Shown one piece after another: positions 44,080 through 53,015 of a stretch of 53,296 nucleotides of DNA; position 1 is the first letter of the stretch, and the number at the start of each line of letters is the position of its first letter. The DNA is from an uncultured Alteromonas sp. Lineage in GTDB: Bacteria; Pseudomonadota; Gammaproteobacteria; Enterobacterales; Alteromonadaceae. Below the pieces are notes generated by a model, which ran no database searches, was not told the DNA's origin, and was given only the letters and a program-made list of their open reading frames with translations. A program made the translations under genes and the position numbers. The stretch spans positions 1 to 53,296 of the forward strand of contig NZ_CAJXQY010000019.1 in NCBI RefSeq assembly GCF_913058315.1. The letters run 5' to 3'.

Positions 44080-44954
44080 ATGAATTAAGATACAATATTG
44101 TCATGTTTGCTTATAACGAACAGGACAATATTGAAAGCTCTATAACCAGTGTATTTAATAGCACTGATGAATACCTCCATCGCTTCTACGTTATCGCCAA
44201 TGGCTGCTCTGACAATACGGTACGCGTAGCAAACGAAGTAAAACAAAAGCTTCATTTCGATCAATTAACCGTGCATGAAATTGAGTTGGGCGATAAATGT
44301 AATGCCTGGAATACTTATGTCCACGACCTGGCTGATGAAGTAGCTGTGCATTTTTTCGTGGATGCTGATGTGCGTTTTTCATTAAATTGTTTCCCGAAAA
44401 TGGCTGAAAGTCTGCACGCCACACCAAAACAGACGGTGATAATTGCTGGAATGCCTCTTAGCGGCAGGAACTTGGATTTCTATCGTAGTCTCGTCATTGA
44501 GCGCTCTTGTTTCTTCGGAAATCTTTACGGAATGAAATGGTCATTCATACAGCGTATTCGTGAAAAGCCTTTTTACCTGCCAGTAGGTTTAAATTGGATT
44601 GATTCGTTTTTAACCAAAGCCGCCAATACAGATTTAGCTTTTGGTAAGAAAAACCTGCCTGACAGAACGACCTGGTTAGAAGGCGTGGGCTATGATTTTG
44701 AAAAATTGTCAGTGTTCAAAATAAGCGACATCAGATTGTATATAAACAGAATTGCCCGATATGATTTAGGCAAGATTCAGGAAATATTTCTAGACCGGCT
44801 GCCCTGCGAGGAATGGCCAAGAGAAATAACTCCAATTAATGAGCAAATAGACGACGATTTTGATGAGCTGACAATACATCTGGGACCGATTAAAAAGCGG
44901 ATGGTGCGTAAACGCTTGACCCGTTTATTAGATAAAGCCAGAAAATCAGCTTAA
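44076..44954 (+). CDS. Glycosyltransferase family 2-like
   Basis: A 292-residue GT-A enzyme. It starts YNIVMFAYNEQDNIESSITS, a standard family-2 opening, and FYVIANGCSDNT and VHFFVDADVRFS follow, with D-x-D as DAD. The C-terminal half has YRSLVIERSCFFGNLYG and a basic end. The start overlaps the O-ligase stop by four bases (ATGA), so they are translated together. Confidence 0.88.
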   Translation: MNELRYNIVMFAYNEQDNIESSITSVFNSTDEYLHRFYVIANGCSDNTVRVANEVKQKLHFDQLTVHEIELGDKCNAWNTYVHDLADEVAVHFFVDADVRFSLNCFPKMAESLHATPKQTVIIAGMPLSGRNLDFYRSLVIERSCFFGNLYGMKWSFIQRIREKPFYLPVGLNWIDSFLTKAANTDLAFGKKNLPDRTTWLEGVGYDFEKLSVFKISDIRLYINRIARYDLGKIQEIFLDRLPCEEWPREITPINEQIDDDFDELTIHLGPIKKRMVRKRLTRLLDKARKSA

Positions 44955-45017
44955 CCGGACGCTGCTGTATAATCCATGGCTTGTTAGTTTTTTATTGTCT
45001 TATCGAGTTATTACCTT

Positions 45018-46493
45018 ATGTTAACTGCCCGTTCTGGAATTATCGCCAGCGCATTATCTGTACTGACTCAGGTAACCCGGCGTTTAGTGGGGGTTGTCAG
45101 CCTCATTATCCTGGCGCGGATCCTGACACCTGAGGATTATGGCCTGGTCGCCATAGCTTTGTTGTTTCTGAATTTTATAGACGTTATCTCGAGTACCGGC
45201 GGTAACAGTTACCTGTTAAGCAGGGAAGAACTGACCGATGAGTTGGTTTATACCAACTGGACGCTTAATTTTATTTTAAAAGGCAGTTTGGCAGTATTGC
45301 TGGCGCTCTCAAGTTATCCTATCGCTCAATATTATGATGATCCCCGACTAATGCCGATAATTCTGGTGCTCAGCCTGCAATCCTTTATAGCGCAATTGGG
45401 CAGCCCTGGACTGATTTATAAAATTAAAAAGCAAGAGTTGGGAGCGATTACCAAGTGGCAAATAATGTCTCGATTTGTGACGACAGGGATTACAATTGGA
45501 ATTGCCGTCATTTACGAAACTTATTGGGCGTTAGTGCTTGGCCAGTTTATGGTGACGGTCAGTCAACTATTATCCGGCTATGTTATTGCGCCTAAGATGC
45601 CGCGGTTTTCACTGAAAAATATTCGCCCGCAGTGGGAATTTTCCAAATGGGTTTTGCCGCAGTCGATACTTAACTTTTTTAGAAGTCAGCTTGATGCAAT
45701 GTTTGTCACTGTCACGTTTGAAAAAGCCATTGTCGGTGGGTATAACTCCATGCGCTATTACGCCAATATTCCAACCACTATGTTTATCAATCCGGCCAGT
45801 GGTCCGTTGCTGACACAATTTTCTCAATTCAAGAATAATTCCAACTATTTTGAAAAGCAGCTCCAGGTGGTCTTATTCTTTATGTCGATGATAACAGCGC
45901 CCATCATCTATCTGATGAACGCCCATGCAGCTTATGTTGTTGAGTTGATTTTGGGGCAGAAGTGGGTCGAATATTCGGACTTGCTGGCAATCTTTGCTTT
46001 CTTCACGATTGTCATGACACTGAATAATATTTTGAGCCAGATTGTGATGTTAAAGGATCGCACAAGGTTATTGTTTGGTTATTCTATTTACTCCACTATC
46101 GCCCAGGCAATAATGTTTGCAACTGTTGATTTTGCTAATGTGAGTCAATTGGCAGAGTATAAGGTGGCGCTTGATGTCCTCTCTGTAGGGCTGTTTTTCA
46201 TTGTTGTTATCTGGGCTTTTGTTGGCAAACATGCGTTTATTGCCCTGGTAGGGCCTATTGTGCCCTCAATACTGACCATAGTAGTAAGCGGGTACCTGGC
46301 TTTTCTGATAATTCCTTCTGTGGATTCTTTCTGGACGTTGGCCGGACACTCTCTTATAACGGCTGGTTTATTCGCGGTTATGCAACTGATGTTGGTATTG
46401 TCCCTGCAAAATAGGGTACATTGTTTTGCTTATACGGTGAAATTAATGCTGCCAGCCTTGAACAAATGCCGGCGTATTGTGGGTAATGTATAA
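45018..46493 (+). CDS. Polysaccharide flippase, Wzx-like
   Basis: A 491-residue MOP-superfamily membrane protein with about 12-14 hydrophobic helices. It starts with the flippase signature LVGVVSLIILARILTPEDYGLVAIA, split over helix 1 and loop, followed by repeated helix pairs and a cytoplasmic-rich middle (KWVLPQSILNFFRSQLDAMF). It carries undecaprenyl-linked repeat units across the inner membrane. It lies 63 bases after the family-2 glycosyltransferase gene. Confidence 0.9.
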   Translation: MLTARSGIIASALSVLTQVTRRLVGVVSLIILARILTPEDYGLVAIALLFLNFIDVISSTGGNSYLLSREELTDELVYTNWTLNFILKGSLAVLLALSSYPIAQYYDDPRLMPIILVLSLQSFIAQLGSPGLIYKIKKQELGAITKWQIMSRFVTTGITIGIAVIYETYWALVLGQFMVTVSQLLSGYVIAPKMPRFSLKNIRPQWEFSKWVLPQSILNFFRSQLDAMFVTVTFEKAIVGGYNSMRYYANIPTTMFINPASGPLLTQFSQFKNNSNYFEKQLQVVLFFMSMITAPIIYLMNAHAAYVVELILGQKWVEYSDLLAIFAFFTIVMTLNNILSQIVMLKDRTRLLFGYSIYSTIAQAIMFATVDFANVSQLAEYKVALDVLSVGLFFIVVIWAFVGKHAFIALVGPIVPSILTIVVSGYLAFLIIPSVDSFWTLAGHSLITAGLFAVMQLMLVLSLQNRVHCFAYTVKLMLPALNKCRRIVGNV

Positions 46494-46549
46494 CTGGAAA
46501 TGATTGATATTTTGAGAAGTCAGGTTTCATCACAGGTCTCAGCAGAAGA

Positions 46550-47377
46550 ATGACGACGAAGAACAAATTAATTAAATGGCTTGGCGTTGTACTTGGGTTA
46601 TCAGGTGTGGCGTTGTTAGTCCTGAACCTTTACGGGTTAACACAGGATCTAAGACCACCAGGGTTAACTCCTGAAGTCCTTCGGTTTGGTGAACAGGATC
46701 TCAGCCTTACACCGCCGGAGCTAGAGCAGGCAGTATTCCGGCTGCCCGGAGAAACCGATAAACAGTATGCAAAACGTCTGACACTTGACTTAGCCGGCGG
46801 TATTGCACACGTGGAGTGGGAGGCCTTCGATCCCGATTTGTTTCATCAGCGCGTACCGGTATGGGAAAACTATATTCTCCACTTGATGGGCGTAGTAACC
46901 AGTATTCCTGAGTATCAGCGCTATCACTATGCTAACCCGTACCGTAGCATTGAGCGTGGTATTGGTATTTGCGGCGATGCTTCGATGACCCTTTCGGGGT
47001 TGCTTGATGAGCAGGGGATTGCGAATAAAATTATTACTGTGCCTGGTCACGTCATGGTTGAAGCTTACTTTGATGGCGAGCCTTTGTTACTGGATGCCGA
47101 TTTCGGCGTGGTGTTGGAACAGGGCATTATGTTCTATGAGCAGAACCCTCAGGCATTAATTTCGGCCTACCAACAGCAATTGGGACGAGTGAATGACGGT
47201 GAACTAATGATTGCCGGCAACCTGAAAAATAATGGCTTTAAATATTGGAATGGCACTTCACACTTTATTACCAAGAAGTATTATTTTGAGAAAATAGCTT
47301 ATGTCGTTAAATGGGCTTTACCCCTCAGCCTGTTTTTTATTGCTGCTATTCTATGGCGTAAGGCCTCACGCCACTGA
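46550..47377 (+). CDS. Membrane transglutaminase-like protein
   Basis: A 275-residue protein, presumably anchored in the inner membrane by two helices (about 10-28 and 252-269) with a periplasmic domain between them. That domain has the order of a transglutaminase-like cysteine catalytic core: C141 in GIGICGDASMTLSGLL, H167 in TVPGHVMVEAYF, and D182 in LLLDADFGVV. The C/H/D triad is complete, so it could be a cysteine protease, amidase or cross-linking enzyme. It directly follows the flippase gene by 56 bases and converges on the PHP gene. I do not recognise it as a known part of exosortase loci; the function is open. Confidence 0.72.
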   Translation: MTTKNKLIKWLGVVLGLSGVALLVLNLYGLTQDLRPPGLTPEVLRFGEQDLSLTPPELEQAVFRLPGETDKQYAKRLTLDLAGGIAHVEWEAFDPDLFHQRVPVWENYILHLMGVVTSIPEYQRYHYANPYRSIERGIGICGDASMTLSGLLDEQGIANKIITVPGHVMVEAYFDGEPLLLDADFGVVLEQGIMFYEQNPQALISAYQQQLGRVNDGELMIAGNLKNNGFKYWNGTSHFITKKYYFEKIAYVVKWALPLSLFFIAAILWRKASRH

Positions 47378-47382
47378 CACTG

Positions 47383-47400
47383 AGCCGGGTTAGCCCGGCT
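47383..47400. terminator. Hairpin between converging genes
   Basis: AGCCGGG (47383-47389) and CCCGGCT (47394-47400) form a seven-base perfect stem with a four-base loop. It overlaps the stop codon of the minus-strand PHP gene. No T-tract follows on either strand, so termination strength is uncertain. Confidence 0.5.
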
Positions 47401-49963
47401 ACTGCCAGTGGATCATTATTGGATTGGTAAAGAACTGATAATGATGTTGTTCTGGCTGGATGCTACGCCCAAACCAACGCACCGCCGTAATGTCTGCATT
47501 AGTGGGTAAGCGGACTTTAAAGTGGTATTCTTTGCGCTGTGAGTCAGGGAGAAATACTTCTGTTTGAGTGCCATTCTCGGTAACAATCACTACGGTGACT
47601 TCATCCAGGGAGGTTTTGAAACCCTGCCAGTCCTTGTCATTCAGCGTCACAGTCAGCCTGGCGGTAAGAGGTAATCGCGGGCTGTTAATGACATTGCCTG
47701 CCTGAGCAAGGGACTGTCCTTTATCGTTTTCTACCTCTGCGTTGACTGTCGCTACGAATTTACCATGTTGTGCCCAGTAGTTACCGGCGGCAAACGCATT
47801 TAGCAGATCGTTGGTTTGACGACTGCTGGCGTAAACATGAGTGGTTGAGAATTCACATGGCCAGTAGTCCATTCGGGTATTGTGGAAGTCGGATGGCGCG
47901 CGGGCTGCAAAAGTTTGTAAGCCAGCCTGAAGCAGGCTATCCCAGTCATTGCCGGGGACAGCGATGGCCGGATCCCAGCCATGACGGGTTTTAAAGCGAT
48001 TATTATAGGAGCCATTGTCATCACCGCGTTTTTTCTGATGTCCCGGAGCACCAGAAAAGCCAATGACATAAGGGGTCTGAGAGCGCCATTTCTGCATATC
48101 ATGGGCATTCTCACCGGGCTCTAAATCTTTGCGACTGGGGTGGTTATACATTACAACAGGTGGTGTATTGCCGTTTTTAAACTGATTGTTCAGCCATTCG
48201 AATGCCTGGGTTTCGTTAATCGTGGTGGATTTAGTTTTACCGTAATGGTCGTAACGGTCCCTGAATAAAGCAATAAGTCGATCGTGATTAACCGACTCAG
48301 GAAACAACAGTGTCATGTGCTCACGACCAGCAAACGGCGGTATATTCCATTCCAGGCCGGCTATCAGTGTAAGGTCGGCAAACCGGGCAGATGCACTGCC
48401 AAAGTCCTGCCAGTATTCAGAGGAGAACACGCCTTTGAGGTTGTGATCGCCATGGTCGGTAATAGCAACGGCATCACAGCCGAACTTACTGGCGTTTTCG
48501 GCCACCTGAGTAATGCTGAAACGGCCATCGGAATATTTGGTATGGGTATGCGTATCAACCTGATACCAGCTCCCATTTTTGTTTATTCGCGCGGTATTGA
48601 CCGGTCTGTCAAATACGGCTGCTGATGGCGATTGTCTGGTTATCAGGCCCGGGTCAGAATAAAGAGGCAGGGCCTGAATTCGTGCGTCAATCCGGCCTTC
48701 CATTTCCTGATATCGCGGGTCTGATTCACTACCAAAAACACTGGCGAAAGTGTCTTCACTCAGTCCTTCGGGAAGATCGTGCAGGAGAGGGATAAACTGA
48801 TTTTCACTGTCGATGCCGGCTAAAACCTCTTGTACACGGCGAGCATTGGAATCATTGGCGATAGCGAAATCAGCCAGTTCAACCCCGGCCTTATCGGCAG
48901 TAAGATCGCGGAAGCTATAGCCTGAGCCGCCTTTGGCTGAGTCCATTACCTCCTTGAGTTTACCAATGTTGATACTCATCTGTTTTTCACTGGCTAGTCG
49001 TAATGCGACTGAGTAGAAAAAGTGTAAACGTAGGTCCATTCGCCCACGTAAAACATACTTGTTAGGTAACATTGTCGAGTAATCAACCGGCATGGCGACA
49101 ATCCGCGCAAAATCCGGTGAGCCAAAGGACATCGCAAGGGCCCAAAGTGCTGCAAAGTTTTCATCAGCGGGATCTTCAGACATTGACCGTGATTTTGCCA
49201 GTAGGAATGTTTTCCCAACCATCTCGGCGGTCGTAGTCGTTTTATCTGAGTGGGATTGAATGTAGTCGAGATAGGTTTGAATGGTCTCGGTCTCTACACC
49301 ATTGATCTGACGTAAATCCTGGACCATTTTAAAGGTGTCGGTGAGCCGTTGTTCAACGGCAGCTTTCAGATTGCCTGGCTTTTTGAAGTTAACCACTACC
49401 TGATTATTGTCTAATCGCGTATTGGATAAAATATTGTTCAGAGTGAGCAGTGCTTCTTCGCCAAAAAACAGCCGAGCCAGGCCTTTGGCGAAATATTCGA
49501 TAAGCTTACCAGGCACAGGGAGGCTACCCAACTTACATTGGGAAAAAGTCATGGTGCCATTGAAGTCAGGCATCAGCCAACAACTAAAATTAACGTATAT
49601 AACTCCTGGAATAGTCGTCAGTGAAGAGGCGATAAGGATCCCATAGCTACTGCTGTTTAAACGTAACTGTACCGCTGGAACCGTGTAACTTACCGCATTT
49701 GAAATGGCTTCCAGGTGTTCGGCAGTTACTGAAATACTGACGTCTTCCCGTGATGACATTAATGGTTTTAAAATTTTTGCCGCCCCGGAACGCGCCTGGG
49801 CAGCCTGGCTGGGAGTTAAGTTATTGGTCGGAATTACCAACGGCGAAAAGGAAAAAACAACTGCCAACAGAATAACCATCACACTGTATTTTATAATCCG
49901 TCCCTTGCGCCAGAAGGGTTTTCTGGCGGGCTTGGTTACAGAAGTGTCGGATTGATTTGGCAT
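47399..49963 (-). CDS. Membrane-anchored protein with C-terminal PHP phosphoesterase domain
   Basis: An 854-residue fusion. After a basic N-terminus a single membrane helix (about 28-45) is followed by an exported region of about 400 residues. This region includes a beta-rich part (VSISVTAEHLEAISNAV), a helical part, and a conserved-looking SGYSFRDLTADKAGVELAD. The PHP domain (about 465-720) has all the metal-ligand motifs: DTHTHTKYSDG, AITDHGDH, LIAGLEWN, EHMTLLF, VMYNHPSRKD and SDFHNT. A beta-rich tail ends the protein. Topology predicts the phosphoesterase outside the cytoplasm, unusual for PHP enzymes. Only 26 bases separate it from the upstream glycosyltransferase, so it belongs to the FemAB-amidotransferase-GT operon. 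Confidence 0.85.
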   Translation of the reverse strand: MPNQSDTSVTKPARKPFWRKGRIIKYSVMVILLAVVFSFSPLVIPTNNLTPSQAAQARSGAAKILKPLMSSREDVSISVTAEHLEAISNAVSYTVPAVQLRLNSSSYGILIASSLTTIPGVIYVNFSCWLMPDFNGTMTFSQCKLGSLPVPGKLIEYFAKGLARLFFGEEALLTLNNILSNTRLDNNQVVVNFKKPGNLKAAVEQRLTDTFKMVQDLRQINGVETETIQTYLDYIQSHSDKTTTTAEMVGKTFLLAKSRSMSEDPADENFAALWALAMSFGSPDFARIVAMPVDYSTMLPNKYVLRGRMDLRLHFFYSVALRLASEKQMSINIGKLKEVMDSAKGGSGYSFRDLTADKAGVELADFAIANDSNARRVQEVLAGIDSENQFIPLLHDLPEGLSEDTFASVFGSESDPRYQEMEGRIDARIQALPLYSDPGLITRQSPSAAVFDRPVNTARINKNGSWYQVDTHTHTKYSDGRFSITQVAENASKFGCDAVAITDHGDHNLKGVFSSEYWQDFGSASARFADLTLIAGLEWNIPPFAGREHMTLLFPESVNHDRLIALFRDRYDHYGKTKSTTINETQAFEWLNNQFKNGNTPPVVMYNHPSRKDLEPGENAHDMQKWRSQTPYVIGFSGAPGHQKKRGDDNGSYNNRFKTRHGWDPAIAVPGNDWDSLLQAGLQTFAARAPSDFHNTRMDYWPCEFSTTHVYASSRQTNDLLNAFAAGNYWAQHGKFVATVNAEVENDKGQSLAQAGNVINSPRLPLTARLTVTLNDKDWQGFKTSLDEVTVVIVTENGTQTEVFLPDSQRKEYHFKVRLPTNADITAVRWFGRSIQPEQHHYQFFTNPIMIHWQ

Positions 49964-49989
49964 AATTTTAACCGCTTTATATTCGTTGC

Positions 49990-51105
49990 TTACACTAGCC
50001 GTTGGTAGATGCTATTAAATGCATCACACATAGACTTTACACTGAAACATCTCGTAAATCGTTTTTTCGACTCATCAGCAAATTCATTGTACAACTTTGG
50101 ATCAGTGGCAATTCTTTGTATTGCCTGAGCAAAGGCTGCCTGATTGTCATTCTCTACAACCAGGCCATTTTGATTATGTGCAATAACCTCTTTATTCCCT
50201 CCCGCGTCGGTAACTACGCAGGGTTTACCAATAGACATAGCCTCGAGCAATGTCATGGACGTGCCTTCACTGAAGGAAGAGAGTAAAAAAATGTCCATGA
50301 GAGAAAGGTATTCGGCTGGCTGTGGCTGATAGCCCGTCAGCTTTACTGAGGATGCGATATTCAGCTCTTCAATGCGTTGTTCAATAGCGGGCCGCATTTC
50401 GCCATCTCCCACAATGACCAGTACTGCCTTTAGACCCGCATTCAGACAATCTCTGAACGCATTTAACATCATCAGATGATTCTTGATGGGGTCAAACCGG
50501 GCTATGGTGCCCAGTACAATGCAATCTGGACTAATGGCTAATTGTTCGCGAAGACTCGTCAGAGTTGATTCTTCTGCCGGTGTCAGGGCCTGAATACCAT
50601 TGTAAATTACTGATATTTTGTTATTACTCAAGTTTTCGTGAGTCACCAATGCTTGTTTGGTTGCCGCTGAAATTGCCGTCATGCTGTCCGTCAGTCGCTG
50701 TAATATCGGATTGACGAGCTTACGCTTCCAGGTGCCAGAATCAGGGTAAAAACGGCCGTGCTCAGTAAATATAACGTTGGTTTTCAGACCGGCTGCGGCA
50801 ATAACCCCATAAACCCAGGGGGTGTACTGATGGCAGTGAATAATCGCTATATTATGGTGGCGGATATGCGCCCGAATAGCTTTTATCAGCCCTTTGTCAA
50901 AGCCGGGCTGACGAGGATGAGTGGTGATTTGAATACCACTCTCCTTAAGCATTTCACCCCAGGGACCTAACGGACTTTCGATACAGAATATGGACATTTC
51001 AACCGTCGGGTTATTAAACCCTTCAATAAGGTTTTTAATGACCATTTCAGTACCGCCAATACGCATATCATAGGTAATATGCATTACCCTGGTTAACCCG
51101 TTCAC
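49990..51105 (-). CDS. Exosortase-associated glycosyltransferase family 4 (TIGR03088-like)
   Basis: A 371-residue GT-B enzyme. VMHITYDMRIGGTEMVIKNL at the start resembles the second PEP-CTERM/EpsH-associated sugar transferase. The donor half includes VIYNGIQALTPAE, VLGTIARFDPIKNHLMMLNAF and SSFSEGTSMTLLEAMSIGKP. The start is GTG, overlapping the stop of the amidotransferase gene by four bases (GTGA), so both are translated together. Confidence 0.9.
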   Translation of the reverse strand: MNGLTRVMHITYDMRIGGTEMVIKNLIEGFNNPTVEMSIFCIESPLGPWGEMLKESGIQITTHPRQPGFDKGLIKAIRAHIRHHNIAIIHCHQYTPWVYGVIAAAGLKTNVIFTEHGRFYPDSGTWKRKLVNPILQRLTDSMTAISAATKQALVTHENLSNNKISVIYNGIQALTPAEESTLTSLREQLAISPDCIVLGTIARFDPIKNHLMMLNAFRDCLNAGLKAVLVIVGDGEMRPAIEQRIEELNIASSVKLTGYQPQPAEYLSLMDIFLLSSFSEGTSMTLLEAMSIGKPCVVTDAGGNKEVIAHNQNGLVVENDNQAAFAQAIQRIATDPKLYNEFADESKKRFTRCFSVKSMCDAFNSIYQRLV

Positions 51106-53003
51106 GCAGCGGTTGCCTCGCTAACAATATAGCGTTGATACCACATTTCAAACATCAGCATACTCCAAAGCAAAGTGCCGTGCTGGTAACTACCACTTTG
51201 ATGCTGCTGCCAAAACTGACCGATAGCCTCTGGCTTAAAATACCGGCACAAGCCGTTGTCACTGGCCAGGATGTAGCGCTCTGCTATCGCTTTAATTTCA
51301 TTTCTGAACCAGCTGTCCAGAGGCACCGAAAAGCCCATTTTCTTACGGTATAAAATGTCGTCTGGTAGCAATGGTTTAAAAGCTTCCTTGAGAATATGCT
51401 TTTTCTCACCGTCTTTAAATTTGAAGGCTGACGGAACCGTGGCGGCAAATTCAATTACCTCACGGTCTAAAATGGGGGCGCGAACTTCCAGCGAATTGGC
51501 CATGCTCATGCGATCGACTTTAACCAGAATACCGCCAGGTAAAAACGTAGTCAGATCGGTATACAGAATTTTTGCCAGATGATCCGGTCCATTGGCTTTA
51601 GCATAGGCGTCGAGGGTTATTTTACTGGGGTGGTAACTACCCAGACGGTTTTCAAAGTCAGGGGTTACCAGTTGTTGCCAGTGGCGTTGGTCGATTTGTG
51701 CATTGGACAGGTAAAAACCCATCGCCGGGTCGCAGGATAAGCTGTCACACAGGGATTTAGCCTTGCGCAACACCGTAATAGATGAGCCTGCACTGAGCAG
51801 ATTTGCTAGCCCGGGCAACACATTCTTGCGTATCCAGCCCGGCACTTTATTACGCAGATTATTCTCTACTGCGTCGACACTGTACTTTTCATAGCCGGCA
51901 AACACTTCGTCGCCACCATCACCGGCAATAGCTACAGTGACTTCCTGGCGAGCCAGCTTGGAAACAAAATACGTAGGTACCAAAGACGGATCGGCAAAAG
52001 GTTCGTCAAAAAAACTGACGATATGCTCAAGGTTGTCGCTGACATTATCCTGCACAATAAACTCGTGATGCTCGGTGTGATACTGATCAGCCACTGCCTG
52101 TGCAAATTCTGTTTCATTGAAGCGTTTTTCGTCGAAGCCGATAGAGCAGGTTTTCACCGCGGATTCAGACTGATTCGCCATCATCGCAACCACGCCACTG
52201 GAGTCGACACCGCCACTGAGAAACGCACCAAGCGGAACGTCCGCTATCATGCGTTGTTTAGTGCAGTGAGCGGTAAGTTCCCTTAGCTGATTAGTTAGTG
52301 CTTCTTCAGAATTATTGCTGGTTCGGCTGAAATCAATGTCCCAGTATCTTTCGATGGTCATCTGGCCGCTTTTGAAGATCATATAATGACCGGGGGGGCA
52401 CTTGTGAATATCGCTGAAAATGGTTTTGGGATCCGGCACGTACTGGTAAGCAAAAAAGTCGTATACAGCGTCGTCACGTATGGACTTGCTGATAAAGGGC
52501 AGTGGCAATAACGCCTTTATTTCGGAGGCAAAAGCAAACTTACCTTCCTGAAGACTGTAATAAAGAGGCTTCTTACCAATGCGATCACGGGCCAGGAAAA
52601 TCGACTGTTCGGCAGTATCCCAAATAGCAAGGGCAAACATGCCATTTAGCTTATCGAGGCATTTAGGGCCTTCCAGTGCATAGAGTGTCAGGATAACTTC
52701 GGTATCGGTATGGGTTGAAAACTGATGACCCTGAGCTTCCAGTGACGCGCGAATATCGAGGAAGTTATATATTTCGCCATTAAATACAATGACGTAGCGG
52801 CGATCGGGGCTGAACATAGGTTGATTACCCGCCGCCGACAAATCCAGAATACTCAGGCGGCGATGGCAGAGCCCGACACCGTCATCCAGATAAGTACCGC
52901 CGGCATCCGGTCCGCGATGATAAATGGCCTGACCCATGCTTGCCAGAAGAGACTCATCACCTGATTCAAACTGATAGCGGCTAAAGCCGGCAATCCCGCA
53001 CAT
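51102..53003 (-). CDS. Asparagine synthetase-like amidotransferase, exosortase A-associated
   Basis: A 633-residue glutamine-dependent enzyme. The N-terminal class II glutaminase has the catalytic Cys2 (MCGIAGFSRY) and FNGEIYNFLDIR. The C-terminal synthetase has the ATP loop GAFLSGGVDSSGVVAMM and IAGDGGDEVFAGYEKY. This matches the family found in most XrtA loci (TIGR03108-like), which probably amidates a sugar acid or other locus substrate rather than aspartate. AGGAA precedes ATG at 53003 by about five bases. It lies 12 bases past the FemAB-like gene. Confidence 0.93.
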   Translation of the reverse strand: MCGIAGFSRYQFESGDESLLASMGQAIYHRGPDAGGTYLDDGVGLCHRRLSILDLSAAGNQPMFSPDRRYVIVFNGEIYNFLDIRASLEAQGHQFSTHTDTEVILTLYALEGPKCLDKLNGMFALAIWDTAEQSIFLARDRIGKKPLYYSLQEGKFAFASEIKALLPLPFISKSIRDDAVYDFFAYQYVPDPKTIFSDIHKCPPGHYMIFKSGQMTIERYWDIDFSRTSNNSEEALTNQLRELTAHCTKQRMIADVPLGAFLSGGVDSSGVVAMMANQSESAVKTCSIGFDEKRFNETEFAQAVADQYHTEHHEFIVQDNVSDNLEHIVSFFDEPFADPSLVPTYFVSKLARQEVTVAIAGDGGDEVFAGYEKYSVDAVENNLRNKVPGWIRKNVLPGLANLLSAGSSITVLRKAKSLCDSLSCDPAMGFYLSNAQIDQRHWQQLVTPDFENRLGSYHPSKITLDAYAKANGPDHLAKILYTDLTTFLPGGILVKVDRMSMANSLEVRAPILDREVIEFAATVPSAFKFKDGEKKHILKEAFKPLLPDDILYRKKMGFSVPLDSWFRNEIKAIAERYILASDNGLCRYFKPEAIGQFWQQHQSGSYQHGTLLWSMLMFEMWYQRYIVSEATAA

Positions 53004-53015
53004 ATATTTCCTGCC

